A stretch of 64,000 bases of DNA from Paenibacillus odorifer (GTDB lineage: Bacteria > Bacillota > Bacilli > Paenibacillales > Paenibacillaceae), in contig NZ_CP009428.1 in assembly GCF_000758725.1 (NCBI RefSeq), positions 682,001 through 746,000 on the forward strand. The letters run 5' to 3'. The notes beneath the pieces were generated by a model that saw only the letters and a program-made list of their open reading frames with translations, was not told where the DNA came from and did no database searches. This document shows, in pieces, positions 54,697-62,983 of this stretch. Every line of letters begins with the position of its first letter. The stretch's first letter is position 1. Position numbers and translations under genes: made by a program.

Positions 54697-55858
54697 AAGT
54701 CAGAAGATGGAGCACATTCGTCAAACATTCCAAAATTATGAAATGCCGGTAGACAGTTTCAGCGATTCAATTATGAAGCGAATAGGAGACGAGGGAATGG
54801 AAAAACGAGCGTCAAGAAAGAATGGAAATAAGTTCCTGAAAAAATCATTGGTGGCTGCCTCGGCAGCAGCAGTGTTGGGTGCGGGCATAATCGGTAGCGG
54901 ATTTGTATCCCCGGTCATGGCTGAAACGTTGAAGCAGATTCCTGTTGTAGGAAGTATTTTCAAGGGAATTGACGATAAAGGTCTAAATGCTGCTGAGGAA
55001 AAAGGATTATCTACTGCCCCTAACCAAAGCGTTACTCATGATGGAGTGACCTTAAAGGTTACCGATGCCTATTATGACGGCTCGCGGTTGGCATTTGCGA
55101 TTGAACGGGAAGGCATTGATAATGATAAGATGATGGCTGAGATGATTATTGAACCGATTGAGTTCGATCCATCGCTAACAGAACAACATGCGAAAGTGAC
55201 AATGAACCAGTCCGAAAAAGGGTTGTTGGGTTCAGCAGAAGTGAAATTGCCGAATGGGAAAAAACTGGAGAGCCAAATGTCATCTTTTGGTGATGTTGAG
55301 GGAAAAAAGAATGCTATTTTATACGATTACAGAAATCTAAATAATATAGAGGCTTTGGGGGATGAATTTGAATTAAGCATCAGTGTGCCGGTTACACAAA
55401 TTGCAGAGCCTTTTGTAATCAAGGTGCCGGTGAAAAAAGTAACGGAAGGAATTATCAAGCTTGATCTGAACCAAACAAAAGAGGCAGAAGAATTCAGTTA
55501 TACGATTACCAAGCTGGAATTAACTCCAGCCACAAGCAGATTACAGCTCAGCGAAGAAGGTAAAGCGCCAACTGTGAAAGAAAAGGATGGATACACAACC
55601 TCTGAAATGTTCTATGAAATTGTTGATGAACTAGGCAATGCGTTCTCATCGGGTGGGTCATTTAACTTGCCAGCTATAGTCTATCCTTTGGTAGACAAAG
55701 ATTTCATACCGTTCGCGCAAACACCAAAGACAATTACAGTTAAGCCGTTTACTTACTCCATCGATGAAAATCATAAAGCATTAAGGGATGAAGAGGGAAA
55801 ACAAGTTAAACATTATTATCCGGAGCTTGAACAAACGATTCAGGTGGAGCTAAAGTAA
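54671..55858 (+). CDS. DUF4179 membrane protein, probable anti-sigma partner
   Basis: 395 residues. A cytoplasmic N-terminus of about 55 residues (SDSIMKRI region) precedes one membrane helix (about 62-84). The outside part begins GFVSPVMAETLKQIPVVGSIF, the DUF4179 hallmark, and continues into a DUF5643-like beta domain. The ATG at 54671 has GAAGGAGG 10 bases upstream. Gene order directly after an ECF sigma factor, with overlap, makes it the likely regulator holding the sigma factor at the membrane (inference). A terminator follows. Confidence 0.9.
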   Translation: MEKWQDPTESQKMEHIRQTFQNYEMPVDSFSDSIMKRIGDEGMEKRASRKNGNKFLKKSLVAASAAAVLGAGIIGSGFVSPVMAETLKQIPVVGSIFKGIDDKGLNAAEEKGLSTAPNQSVTHDGVTLKVTDAYYDGSRLAFAIEREGIDNDKMMAEMIIEPIEFDPSLTEQHAKVTMNQSEKGLLGSAEVKLPNGKKLESQMSSFGDVEGKKNAILYDYRNLNNIEALGDEFELSISVPVTQIAEPFVIKVPVKKVTEGIIKLDLNQTKEAEEFSYTITKLELTPATSRLQLSEEGKAPTVKEKDGYTTSEMFYEIVDELGNAFSSGGSFNLPAIVYPLVDKDFIPFAQTPKTITVKPFTYSIDENHKALRDEEGKQVKHYYPELEQTIQVELK

Positions 55859-55876
55859 CTGTTAATCCCATAAGCA

Positions 55877-55915
55877 AAAAAAGTCCGTGTCTGCATAGCA
55901 GATACGGACTTTTTA
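55877..55915 (+). terminator. Intrinsic terminator after the DUF4179 gene
   Basis: AAAAGTCCGT-TCTGC and GCAGA-ACGGACTTTTT arms around ATA; A/T runs on both sides would also serve the convergent AraC gene. Confidence 0.88.
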
Positions 55916-55964
55916 TTAAAAGAGAAGAATTTATAAGCTACACAACTATAACATCTTTATATTT

Positions 55965-56882
55965 CTAAAAGAACCGGTTGTCATCTATAAAAGACGACAA
56001 CGTGGTCTCTTCTTGTAAAAATTCTAATGGAATATAAATTTCACTCACCGAGTTTTCGTTATCTGGTCCAAGGTACAATTCGCCATAATATTCCAATTCA
56101 AATGGAATGGACATCCTGTATTCTGTTTTCGGCAGCCAGATTCCGTAGATATATTTATAGGTAGAAGGGATATCACAAGACCGGCCTTTATGGATGAATT
56201 TCAGATAACGTATGGGTGGTATGATCTGAAGGGGGAAAGTCTGATTGTGGTCTGCTTTTATAGGACTAATTTCGCAGGCACACATGATCGAAAACCCATT
56301 ACTCTCATAGTCATCTGGCCAGAAGCCAAGCTGATAATATTTTTCAGGCTGTATTCTATCCGATATAGTGGCTACCTTATTGAAAAGCAAAGGCCAAGTA
56401 TCAGAAATGACGGAGAAATCATGGTCTACTTTAACTACGGGTCCTTGAAGTATAATTTCTCCGAAATCAACGAGCTGGGGGGAGAGATCACTATCAGAAA
56501 GGACTTGAAGTAGATCTTGTTCATTTAGTCTAGGGAGCAAAGGGAGTTTCGTTTCAGTAAGTCTTTTTCGAACAAGAGAGGGAGTCGTGTGCAGCATTCT
56601 TTTGAAGGCACGGGTAAAGGTCTCATAGTTACTAAAGTTATAGTCTAATGAGATGTCCTGGAGTGAGCGCTCTGGCATTCGATGAATGTCCAAGGCTGCT
56701 TCAGAGATTTTGCGTCTGGCTATATAGTCGCCGGGTGCTATCCCAGTGACTGCTTGAAATAGACGGGTGAAATGATAAAGGGAGTATCCCATTTCTTTGG
56801 AGAGGACAGCTACAGGAAGAAACGTGGTTAAGCGATCCTCAATGAGATCTAAGGCTTGAATGATTAGTTGGCGATTGTTCAA
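55965..56882 (-). CDS. AraC family regulator with C-terminal effector-binding domain
   Basis: 305 residues. The two-helix-turn-helix AraC domain is at the N-terminus (VAVLSKEMGYSLYHFTRLFQ and SLQDISLDYNFSNYETFTRAFK, about 24-98). A GyrI/Rob-like effector domain fills the rest (about 150-300), ending in SEIYIPLEFL. This order matches Bacillus YdeC/Rob-type regulators that sense amphipathic compounds. TTG at 56882 is chosen because GGGAGG lies 7 bases before it; the ATG at 56897 overlaps that site. It follows trmO on the same strand after 50 bases. Confidence 0.9.
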   Translation of the reverse strand: MNNRQLIIQALDLIEDRLTTFLPVAVLSKEMGYSLYHFTRLFQAVTGIAPGDYIARRKISEAALDIHRMPERSLQDISLDYNFSNYETFTRAFKRMLHTTPSLVRKRLTETKLPLLPRLNEQDLLQVLSDSDLSPQLVDFGEIILQGPVVKVDHDFSVISDTWPLLFNKVATISDRIQPEKYYQLGFWPDDYESNGFSIMCACEISPIKADHNQTFPLQIIPPIRYLKFIHKGRSCDIPSTYKYIYGIWLPKTEYRMSIPFELEYYGELYLGPDNENSVSEIYIPLEFLQEETTLSSFIDDNRFF

Positions 56883-56932
56883 GAGATGTCCTCCCATAAC
56901 AGTTAATAGAAATGGTGTCTAGCACGATTACT

Positions 56933-57379
56933 TCAATTATTTGCTGTCCAGTCGCCCCAAGCAGCAGCCCAATCGGGAACGGTCACTTCCATTACGCGAT
57001 CTGCACTAGGAAAATAGGCTTTGATGTCGAGAACCGGTGTACCCGGATAGGCATCAAGCCCGGCCACCTCTACTATTCCAGAGTCTACATCGACGGACAG
57101 GATTGCTGCTACACTAAGCCCAATTGGATTAGGGCGAATAGGGGAACGGGAAGCAAATACTCCAGTTAAGGCCGCATCATAAGGAGGCTGAATCTGTGTA
57201 GTCTGCCGGAAATGATCATCTGCAAACTCATGCAGCCACCAAAGTACTTGGCAATGACTAAACTGAGATAAACCTTTAAGCGCCGGCCTAAATTCTGGGT
57301 TGATTTCAAGCTGCAAATTTTGTGCTGTACCTCTAACCCATCCTATAGGTACTATATTATAGCTTTCTTGTTCATTCAT
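56933..57379 (-). CDS. trmO: tRNA (N6-threonylcarbamoyladenosine-37) methyltransferase TrmO-like
   Basis: 148 residues. FASRSPIRPNPIGLSVAAIL (about 90-109) is the SAM-binding signature of the TrmO/TsaA (UPF0066/YaeB) family, which adds a methyl group to t6A37 in tRNA. GLDAYPGTPVLDIKAYFP (about 122-139) is a second conserved block. AAAGGAGTC before the ATG gives a secure start. Shorter than the E. coli enzyme, which has an extra C-terminal domain; this is common in Firmicute members, so the exact modification is inferred. Confidence 0.9.
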   Translation of the reverse strand: MNEQESYNIVPIGWVRGTAQNLQLEINPEFRPALKGLSQFSHCQVLWWLHEFADDHFRQTTQIQPPYDAALTGVFASRSPIRPNPIGLSVAAILSVDVDSGIVEVAGLDAYPGTPVLDIKAYFPSADRVMEVTVPDWAAAWGDWTANN

Positions 57380-57506
57380 TGACTATGACTCCTTTCGGGT
57401 ATCAGATATGATCTAGTGTATAACAGAGGCATACGGTAAAGCCTGACGATATTTGCTAACATTCATTTAATGCTATAATGAAATTTGATGTGGAAAGGGG
57501 AGCATT

Positions 57507-59642
57507 ATGAAGACACTAGTATTGGCGGAGAAGCCGTCTGTTGCACGCGAGATTGCACGGGTCATGGGATGTAATAATAAACAGAAGAGTTATATTGAAG
57601 GTCCAAAATATGTGGTTACCTGGGCGCTTGGTCATTTGGTCGGCCTGGCAGAGCCTGAGGATTATAATAAAAAGTTTGCAACTTGGGCCTTGGAGGATCT
57701 GCCGATTTTGCCGGAGAAGACCAAGCTGAAGGTGCTGCGGGAGACCAACCAGCAATACAAGGCTGTCCAGCATCTAATGAAACGTCAGGACATTGAGGAG
57801 CTTATTGTTGCTACAGATGCTGCCCGTGAAGGGGAGCTGCTGGCTCGCTGGATTATGAATATGGCAGGGTGGAAAAAGCCATTCCGGCGGTTATGGATAT
57901 CCTCGCAGACTGATAAGGCAATTAAAGAGGGATTTGCAAAACTCCGTCCGGGTCGGGAATTTGATCGGTTGTATGAATCTGCACGTTGCCGCGCAGAGGC
58001 GGATTGGATGATTGGACTGAATGTCACGAGAGCTTTGACCTGTAAGTTCGGTTCGCCGCTCTCAGCGGGACGGGTACAAACGCCGACATTAGGGATGATC
58101 ATGGATCGTGAACAGGAGATTACGGGTTTCCGTTCCGTCGATTTTGAGACGCTGACTGCTGATTTTGGGGATTTCCAAGCGGCATGGCGGGCCAGTAACG
58201 GTGATGGTCGGATATTCGAAAAGGATAAGACAGCCAGCTTAAAGGATAAGCTTACAGGACGCAGCGGCCGTATTATTAAGGTACAGAAGAGTGAGAAAAG
58301 TGAACCTCATCCACTGGCTTATGATCTGACTGAACTGCAGCGTGATGCGAACCGGAAGTTCGGCTTCTCCGCGAAGCAGACCTCCAGTGTGCTGCAGCGG
58401 TTATATGAGCAGCATAAACTTGTCACATACCCGCGTACGGACAGTCGTTACTTAACTTCAGATATGACGGGCACACTCAAGGAAAGACTGGATAGTGTTG
58501 CGGTCGGTCCATATGCAGCGTTAGCACGTCCATTGCTGCGCAAGCAGCTGCCGATTACGAAACGAATCGTGGATGATAGTAAAGTCAATGATCACCATGC
58601 TATTATTCCTACAGAACAGACCGTATTGTTAAATGGTCTGAGTACTGAGGAACGTAAGTTGTATGATCTGATTGTGCGGCGTTTTATAAGCTTGTTCTAT
58701 CCGCCAGCTCGTTATGATGCGGTAGCTGTAACCGTCAATGTAGAAGGCGAAAATTTTCATGTCAAAGGGACGACGGTTAAAGATGCCGGTTGGCGCGAAG
58801 TATACGGCGGAGATATGAGTAGTGATGACGAGGAGGAATCTGCGGACGAGCCGGCAGCGGGCAGTGTAAAGCTGCCTGAGCTGCGCGAAGGGGCTGCTGT
58901 CACGATTAGCCGCTGTATGGTGCGTGCTGGCCGAACGCAGCCACCGAAGCGTTATAATGAAGCTTCGCTGTTGACGCAAATGGAGAAACACGGCCTCGGA
59001 ACCCCGGCTACCCGCGCGGATATTATTGAGAAGCTGGTAAGCTCCGATACGATTGAGCGGCAAGGTAATCTCCTGCATCCGACAGGAAAAGGTAAGCAGT
59101 TAATCGAGCTGGTATCCACTCAGCTACGTACCCCGGATCTAACCGCACGTTGGGAAGCTGAGCTGGAGAAAATAGCGCGTGGTCAAGGCAAACCGGAGCT
59201 CTTTTTACAAGGTATCCGCAGTATGGCACAGGAATTGGTAACAGGTGTGAAAACTAGCGGAGCAGAATATAAGCCGCATAATGTCTCTAACAGCCATTGT
59301 CCGGAATGCGGTACAAGACTACTCGAGAAGAAGAGCAAACGAGGGAAGCTGCTGGTATGTCCTGCAGATAACTGTGGTTACACCCGTGCAGGTGAGAAAA
59401 GACTATCGAATCGCCGCTGCCCACAGTGCCATAAGAAAATGGAGCTTAAAGAGGGTAAAGCAGGCATGTTCGTACAATGTCTAGGCTGTGGAATCACAGA
59501 GATCTTAGATAAGGATCACAAGCATGTTAATAAACGTGAACAGCAAAAGCTGGTGCAGCAATACAGTAAGCAGGAAAGCATTGGTTCTAACCTTGGGGAA
59601 CTGCTGAAAGCAGCGCTTGAAGGACAAAAGAAGGATAAGTAG
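57507..59642 (+). CDS. topB: DNA topoisomerase III
   Basis: 711-residue type IA topoisomerase that decatenates DNA by single-strand passage. The Toprim domain opens LVLAEKPSVAREIARVMG and includes ATDAAREGELLARW. The catalytic Tyr is in VTYPRTDSRYLTSDM (about 309), with EASLLTQMEKHGLGTPATRA later. The C-terminus carries two four-cysteine zinc ribbons (CPECG..CPADNCG, about 598-622; CPQCH..CLGCG, about 637-661) and a basic tail. The ATG follows GGAAAGGGGAG. It is divergent from trmO. A terminator follows. Confidence 0.97.
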   Translation: MKTLVLAEKPSVAREIARVMGCNNKQKSYIEGPKYVVTWALGHLVGLAEPEDYNKKFATWALEDLPILPEKTKLKVLRETNQQYKAVQHLMKRQDIEELIVATDAAREGELLARWIMNMAGWKKPFRRLWISSQTDKAIKEGFAKLRPGREFDRLYESARCRAEADWMIGLNVTRALTCKFGSPLSAGRVQTPTLGMIMDREQEITGFRSVDFETLTADFGDFQAAWRASNGDGRIFEKDKTASLKDKLTGRSGRIIKVQKSEKSEPHPLAYDLTELQRDANRKFGFSAKQTSSVLQRLYEQHKLVTYPRTDSRYLTSDMTGTLKERLDSVAVGPYAALARPLLRKQLPITKRIVDDSKVNDHHAIIPTEQTVLLNGLSTEERKLYDLIVRRFISLFYPPARYDAVAVTVNVEGENFHVKGTTVKDAGWREVYGGDMSSDDEEESADEPAAGSVKLPELREGAAVTISRCMVRAGRTQPPKRYNEASLLTQMEKHGLGTPATRADIIEKLVSSDTIERQGNLLHPTGKGKQLIELVSTQLRTPDLTARWEAELEKIARGQGKPELFLQGIRSMAQELVTGVKTSGAEYKPHNVSNSHCPECGTRLLEKKSKRGKLLVCPADNCGYTRAGEKRLSNRRCPQCHKKMELKEGKAGMFVQCLGCGITEILDKDHKHVNKREQQKLVQQYSKQESIGSNLGELLKAALEGQKKDK

Positions 59643-59694
59643 TAGGAATCATCGGATGGTTAGCTTCAATTAAAACGAATGATTAGAATAATGA

Positions 59695-59726
59695 AGGCTG
59701 CTGAGTGTGCTCAGTAGTCTTTTTTC
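59695..59726 (+). terminator. Intrinsic terminator after topB
   Basis: GGCTGCTGAG and CTCAGTAGTC arms (two G.U pairs) around TGTG, followed by T6. Confidence 0.85.
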
Positions 59727-59803
59727 TATCCTAGTAAGTTTATGTGGTCTACGGATAGGCTTTGAATTAGAATGGTAAGCAAATGAGTGGAGCAGGTGAT
59801 TAG

Positions 59804-61027
59804 GTGGCAGCTGAGCAGCAGGCGAATCCGTTGAAAGCGGCAGATCGCCCACAGGGGCAAGGAAGCAGCAGGTTTTTCTTTTTGGTTATTGTATTTATGT
59901 TTTGGTTCTCTTCTTATATTTATGTGCCGGTGCTTTCACCATATGTTGAGCATTTGGGATCATCGTATTTTATGGTGGGTATGGTGCTTGGGATATATGG
60001 GTTAATGCAGATCCTATTCCGTATACCCATTGGCATCGGTTCAGATTATTTAAATAGGCGGCGGCCGTTTATCTATCTGGGATTGATTGCGAGTGGAGTC
60101 AGCTGTTTTCTTTTTATGTGGGGAGCACAGCCGGGTTGGGCGTTGGCAGCACGTGCGGTATCCGGGATAGCAGCATCGGCATGGGTTGTGTACTCTGTGA
60201 TGTTCGCAGGATATTTTCCAAAAGAGGAAGCTGGAAAAGCGATGGGCATGCTGCAATTTACTACAGTAATCGCCCAATTGACCAGCATGATGATCAGCGG
60301 CTATATGGTAGAGCATTGGGGCTGGAATGCCCCCTTCCTGATTGGTGGAATTGTAGCTATTGCGGCACTAATTCTTGCGCTTCGGTTACCGGAACAAAAG
60401 CAGGAAAAACGGCAAAATGCCATACAGATCAAGGAGCTGGCTGGTGTCGTAAAGGAACCTCTGCTGGTAAAAGTCTCGCTGTTGTCTGTGCTGGCGCACT
60501 GTGTGCTATTTATAACGATGTTCGGATATACTCCGAACCAGGCGCTGAATATCGGAGCAAGCAAAGAAAGCTTGGGCTGGCTAACACTCGCTTTTATGAT
60601 TCCGCATGCCATCGCAACGCTCTACGGCTCACGTCTGTTTGGAGGGCTGCTGGGTGATAGAGGGAAGCTTATGCTAGGCTTCGCGGGAAGCGCACTGTTT
60701 ACGCTGCTCATTCCTTCTATGCCGACGTTAGCGGCGCTTTGTCTGACTCAGGTGGGGAATGGTTTTATGCAGGGACTTATTTTTCCGCTGCTGTTGAGTA
60801 AATCGGTATCAGAAATAGATCCCTTTAAACGGGCTACAGCTATGGGTTTCTATCAGGCCGTTTATGCGATAGGGATGTCAGCAGGACCATTCGTAGCAGG
60901 TTGGATGAGCTCTGTATATGGCTTGACCGGAGGATTCTGGTTAGGTGGGATTGCGGCGGCGTTGGCTACAATTTTATCCTGGGTATGGATGAAGGATACG
61001 AAGCAGAAGCAGCTAAAAGAAACTTAA
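59804..61027 (+). CDS. MFS transporter
   Basis: 407 residues with about 12 membrane helices. A polar N-terminus (about 1-22) is followed by YVPVLSPYVEHLGSSYFMVGM and motif A-like GIGSDYLNRRRPFIYLG. FPLLLSKSVSEIDPFKRATAMGFYQAVYAIGM in the second half matches the YfcJ/YajR-like set of MFS exporters. The start is GTG at 59804 with AGCAGGTGA upstream, moderately certain. It precedes a DUF1294 gene by 91 bases. Substrate unknown. Confidence 0.9.
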   Translation: MAAEQQANPLKAADRPQGQGSSRFFFLVIVFMFWFSSYIYVPVLSPYVEHLGSSYFMVGMVLGIYGLMQILFRIPIGIGSDYLNRRRPFIYLGLIASGVSCFLFMWGAQPGWALAARAVSGIAASAWVVYSVMFAGYFPKEEAGKAMGMLQFTTVIAQLTSMMISGYMVEHWGWNAPFLIGGIVAIAALILALRLPEQKQEKRQNAIQIKELAGVVKEPLLVKVSLLSVLAHCVLFITMFGYTPNQALNIGASKESLGWLTLAFMIPHAIATLYGSRLFGGLLGDRGKLMLGFAGSALFTLLIPSMPTLAALCLTQVGNGFMQGLIFPLLLSKSVSEIDPFKRATAMGFYQAVYAIGMSAGPFVAGWMSSVYGLTGGFWLGGIAAALATILSWVWMKDTKQKQLKET

Positions 61028-61118
61028 CAGACTTGGCAGAGCGTGTAAGGATGATTGGTTTTTTGTGCAAAAGGGGAATATAATAGAGAGAGGAAGCAAG
61101 GAGGAGGAGCCCGGGAGA

Positions 61119-61382
61119 ATGGTCAAGGTTGTAATGTTGTGGTTTGTGGTAATTAATATTATCGGGTATGTAGTGATGTCCGAGGACAAGAACAAAGCCC
61201 GCAAAAGGCGGGAACGTGTACCTGAGAAAACACTTTTTCTGCTGGCAGCCATGGGCGGTGCACTAGGTGTGCTGATTGCCATGTACCGTAAGCGCCACAA
61301 GACGCGTCATACATCCTTCAGGATCGGAATTCCGCTTCTGCTGCTGCTGAATATCTTTTTGTACAGCTATTTTTTAAGATAA
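61119..61382 (+). CDS. DUF1294 membrane protein
   Basis: 87 residues with two or three hydrophobic helices (about 3-20, 37-52, 66-85). The central motif KNKARKRRERVPEKTLFLLAAMGGALGVLIAMYRKRHKTRH is the DUF1294 signature. The ATG at 61119 follows GGAGGAGGAG and GGGAG; the longer in-frame start upstream adds a charged stretch with no ribosome site. Function unknown. It lies 40 bases before the stress-protein gene. Confidence 0.9.
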   Translation: MVKVVMLWFVVINIIGYVVMSEDKNKARKRRERVPEKTLFLLAAMGGALGVLIAMYRKRHKTRHTSFRIGIPLLLLLNIFLYSYFLR

Positions 61383-61422
61383 TAGTCTTTAGGATTACAA
61401 ACTAGAAAAAGAGGTGGCGTAC

Positions 61423-61857
61423 ATGTTATTCTCTAAAATTTTGCTAGCCTATGACGGTTCAAAGGCTTCTAATCAAGCATTGGAGCGCGCAATTGAACTC
61501 GCTAAAGTCACACCAGGTTCTATATTGCATGTCGTACACGCATTTGAATTCCCAAGATTTTTTATCGGAGAAGCTCTTGCACCTCTACCAGCTTCAGTAA
61601 ATAAAGAATATTATGATTTGGCAGTGCAGACTACCGAAGAAGTGAAGGGACGCCTTGAGGCTGAAGGCCTGAATGCTGAGGTTGAGCTTTTACAAGGATC
61701 TCCTGCGGAAGTGATTTTGAAATATGCTAAGGAAAATGCTATAGACATCATAGTTATCGGCAGCCGTGGGCTTGGCGGTATACGTGAATTTGTTCTGGGC
61801 AGTGTCAGCCATAATGTAGTACAAAGCGCTCGTATTCCAGTGCTGGTTGTAAAATAA
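61423..61857 (+). CDS. Universal stress protein (UspA family)
   Basis: 144 residues, one Usp domain. It begins FSKILLAYDGSKASNQAL and ends with the nucleotide-binding motif IGSRGLGGIREFVLGSVSHNVV (G-2x-G-9x-G-S), so it should bind ATP. The ATG at 61423 follows AGAGGTGG; the GTG nine bases upstream lies inside that site. Such proteins accumulate in stress or stationary phase; no specific role is evident. A terminator follows. Confidence 0.94.
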   Translation: MLFSKILLAYDGSKASNQALERAIELAKVTPGSILHVVHAFEFPRFFIGEALAPLPASVNKEYYDLAVQTTEEVKGRLEAEGLNAEVELLQGSPAEVILKYAKENAIDIIVIGSRGLGGIREFVLGSVSHNVVQSARIPVLVVK

Positions 61858-61867
61858 TATAGAGTTC

Positions 61868-61896
61868 AAAGGGACGCTGATAGCGTTCCTTTTTTT
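61868..61896 (+). terminator. Intrinsic terminator after the Usp gene
   Basis: AAAGG-ACGCT and AGCGT-CCTTT arms around GAT, followed by T7. Confidence 0.85.
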
Positions 61897-62018
61897 CAAT
61901 TTAAGGAAGTATAGGTCGTATTCTGGAGCTTAAACAACATAGAGTGTTAGAGCTAGGAGTGTACGGAAAGAAGTCTTTCTTGACAAAATAAAAGGTTGTT
62001 GAGAATTTAAATTCGTCC

Positions 62019-62095
62019 AAAAGCGAACATTTATTATGGTGTTTTTACCAATGTTCGTGTTTGAGTTGACATCATGTGTAGGGGATTGTTAAACT
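62019..62095 (+). promoter_or_regulatory. Paired PurBoxes and pur operon promoter
   Basis: AAAGCGAACATT (62020-62031) and inverted AATGTTCG (62050-62057) place CGAA and TTCG 26 bases apart, as at the purine permease. TTGACA (62066-62071) with TAAACT (62090-62095) 18 bases on forms the promoter. PurR repression of the pur operon through PurBoxes is established in Bacillus; here it is inferred from the motif. Confidence 0.8.
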
Positions 62096-62107
62096 GATGT
62101 CATGAAG

Positions 62108-62178
62108 AGCTCGTATAAAACCGGGAATATGGCCCGGAAGTTTCTACCCGGGAACCGTAAATTACCGGACTACGAGGA
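62108..62178 (+). promoter_or_regulatory. Purine riboswitch, guanine type, before purE
   Basis: P1 pairs CTCGTA (62110-62115) with TACGAG (62171-62176). P2 is CCGGG/CCCGG around AATATGG, the core is TTTCTAC, P3 is CCGG-A/T-CCGG around ACCGTAAAT, and J3/2 is ACTACG with the ligand-pairing C, giving guanine/hypoxanthine specificity. This matches the known G-box leader of the Bacillus pur operon. Confidence 0.95.
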
Positions 62179-62300
62179 AATAGGATGCTAGAATGCGATA
62201 GTTCAGTCCAGATAATGGAGTGATGCATTGTGCAGCTTTCCGCGCTTAATGCCAGTTTGGTGAGAGGCAAACGGGAGTGTTTTTTCCTAATTCCTTTACT

Positions 62301-62347
62301 AGTCCGATCCTCCCGCAGCAAAATGCGTCTGGACATCGGGCTTTTTT
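62301..62347 (+). terminator. Expression-platform terminator of the purE riboswitch
   Basis: AG-CCGAT and ATCGG-CT arms with an inner CGCA/TGCG stem, followed by T6, 150 bases before purE. The long gap between aptamer and terminator (about 120 bases) may hold the antiterminator; a small GTTTG/CAAAC hairpin with T6 occurs at about 62253-62285. Confidence 0.7.
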
Positions 62348-62497
62348 AATATAAGGAATAAGTTACACGTAATATATCAACCTTATATTATTAAGGAAAA
62401 CGATAGTCATCCCTGAAGGACGAGAATGTAGTCTCTGCTTGTTCGGATTTACAAGATAAAGATATCTCATACTAGTGATTGGAAGGTAGGTCGAATC

Positions 62498-62983
62498 ATG
62501 TCTGTGCAGGTAGCTGTCATCATGGGTAGTAAGTCGGATTGGGATACGATGGAGCACGCTTGTAGGGTGCTGGAAGAGCTGGGATTGTCTTATGAGAAGA
62601 AGGTAGTATCCGCGCACCGTACACCGGACTTGATGTTCCGCTATGCGGAGGAAGCCGCAGGCCGCGGCATTCGCGTGATTATTGCAGGAGCAGGCGGCGC
62701 CGCGCATTTGCCGGGTATGGTGGCTGCAAAGACAATCCTGCCAGTGATTGGAGTGCCAGTGCAGTCGAAAGCACTTAATGGGCTGGACTCGCTGCTCTCC
62801 ATCGTGCAGATGCCTGGGGGCATACCGGTAGCAACGGTAGCTATTGGTAAAGCAGGCGCTGTAAATGCAGGCCTGCTGGCCGCACAGATCATCGGAGCGT
62901 TCGACCCTGAAGTGCAGCAGCGTGTGCAGCTGCGGCGGGATGCGATCCGCGATGAAGTATTGGAAAGCAGCGACAGCTTATGA
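62498..62983 (+). CDS. purE: N5-carboxyaminoimidazole ribonucleotide mutase
   Basis: 161-residue enzyme of de novo purine synthesis that moves the carboxyl group of N5-CAIR to give CAIR. The class I signature [14 protein letters not shown] (about 5-18), [12 protein letters not shown] (about 36-47), [15 protein letters not shown] and [14 protein letters not shown] are all visible. GGAAGGTAGG precedes the ATG. purK follows with an ATGA overlap, confirming the two-step PurK-PurE route. Control is by PurBoxes and a guanine riboswitch upstream. Confidence 0.98.
   Translation: MSVQVAVIMGSKSDWDTMEHACRVLEELGLSYEKKVVSAHRTPDLMFRYAEEAAGRGIRVIIAGAGGAAHLPGMVAAKTILPVIGVPVQSKALNGLDSLLSIVQMPGGIPVATVAIGKAGAVNAGLLAAQIIGAFDPEVQQRVQLRRDAIRDEVLESSDSL

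Noticed and set aside
60118..60657. 179-codon frame within the MFS gene
   Set aside because: Out-of-frame shadow with cysteine/serine-rich sequence typical of a frame-shifted membrane protein gene.
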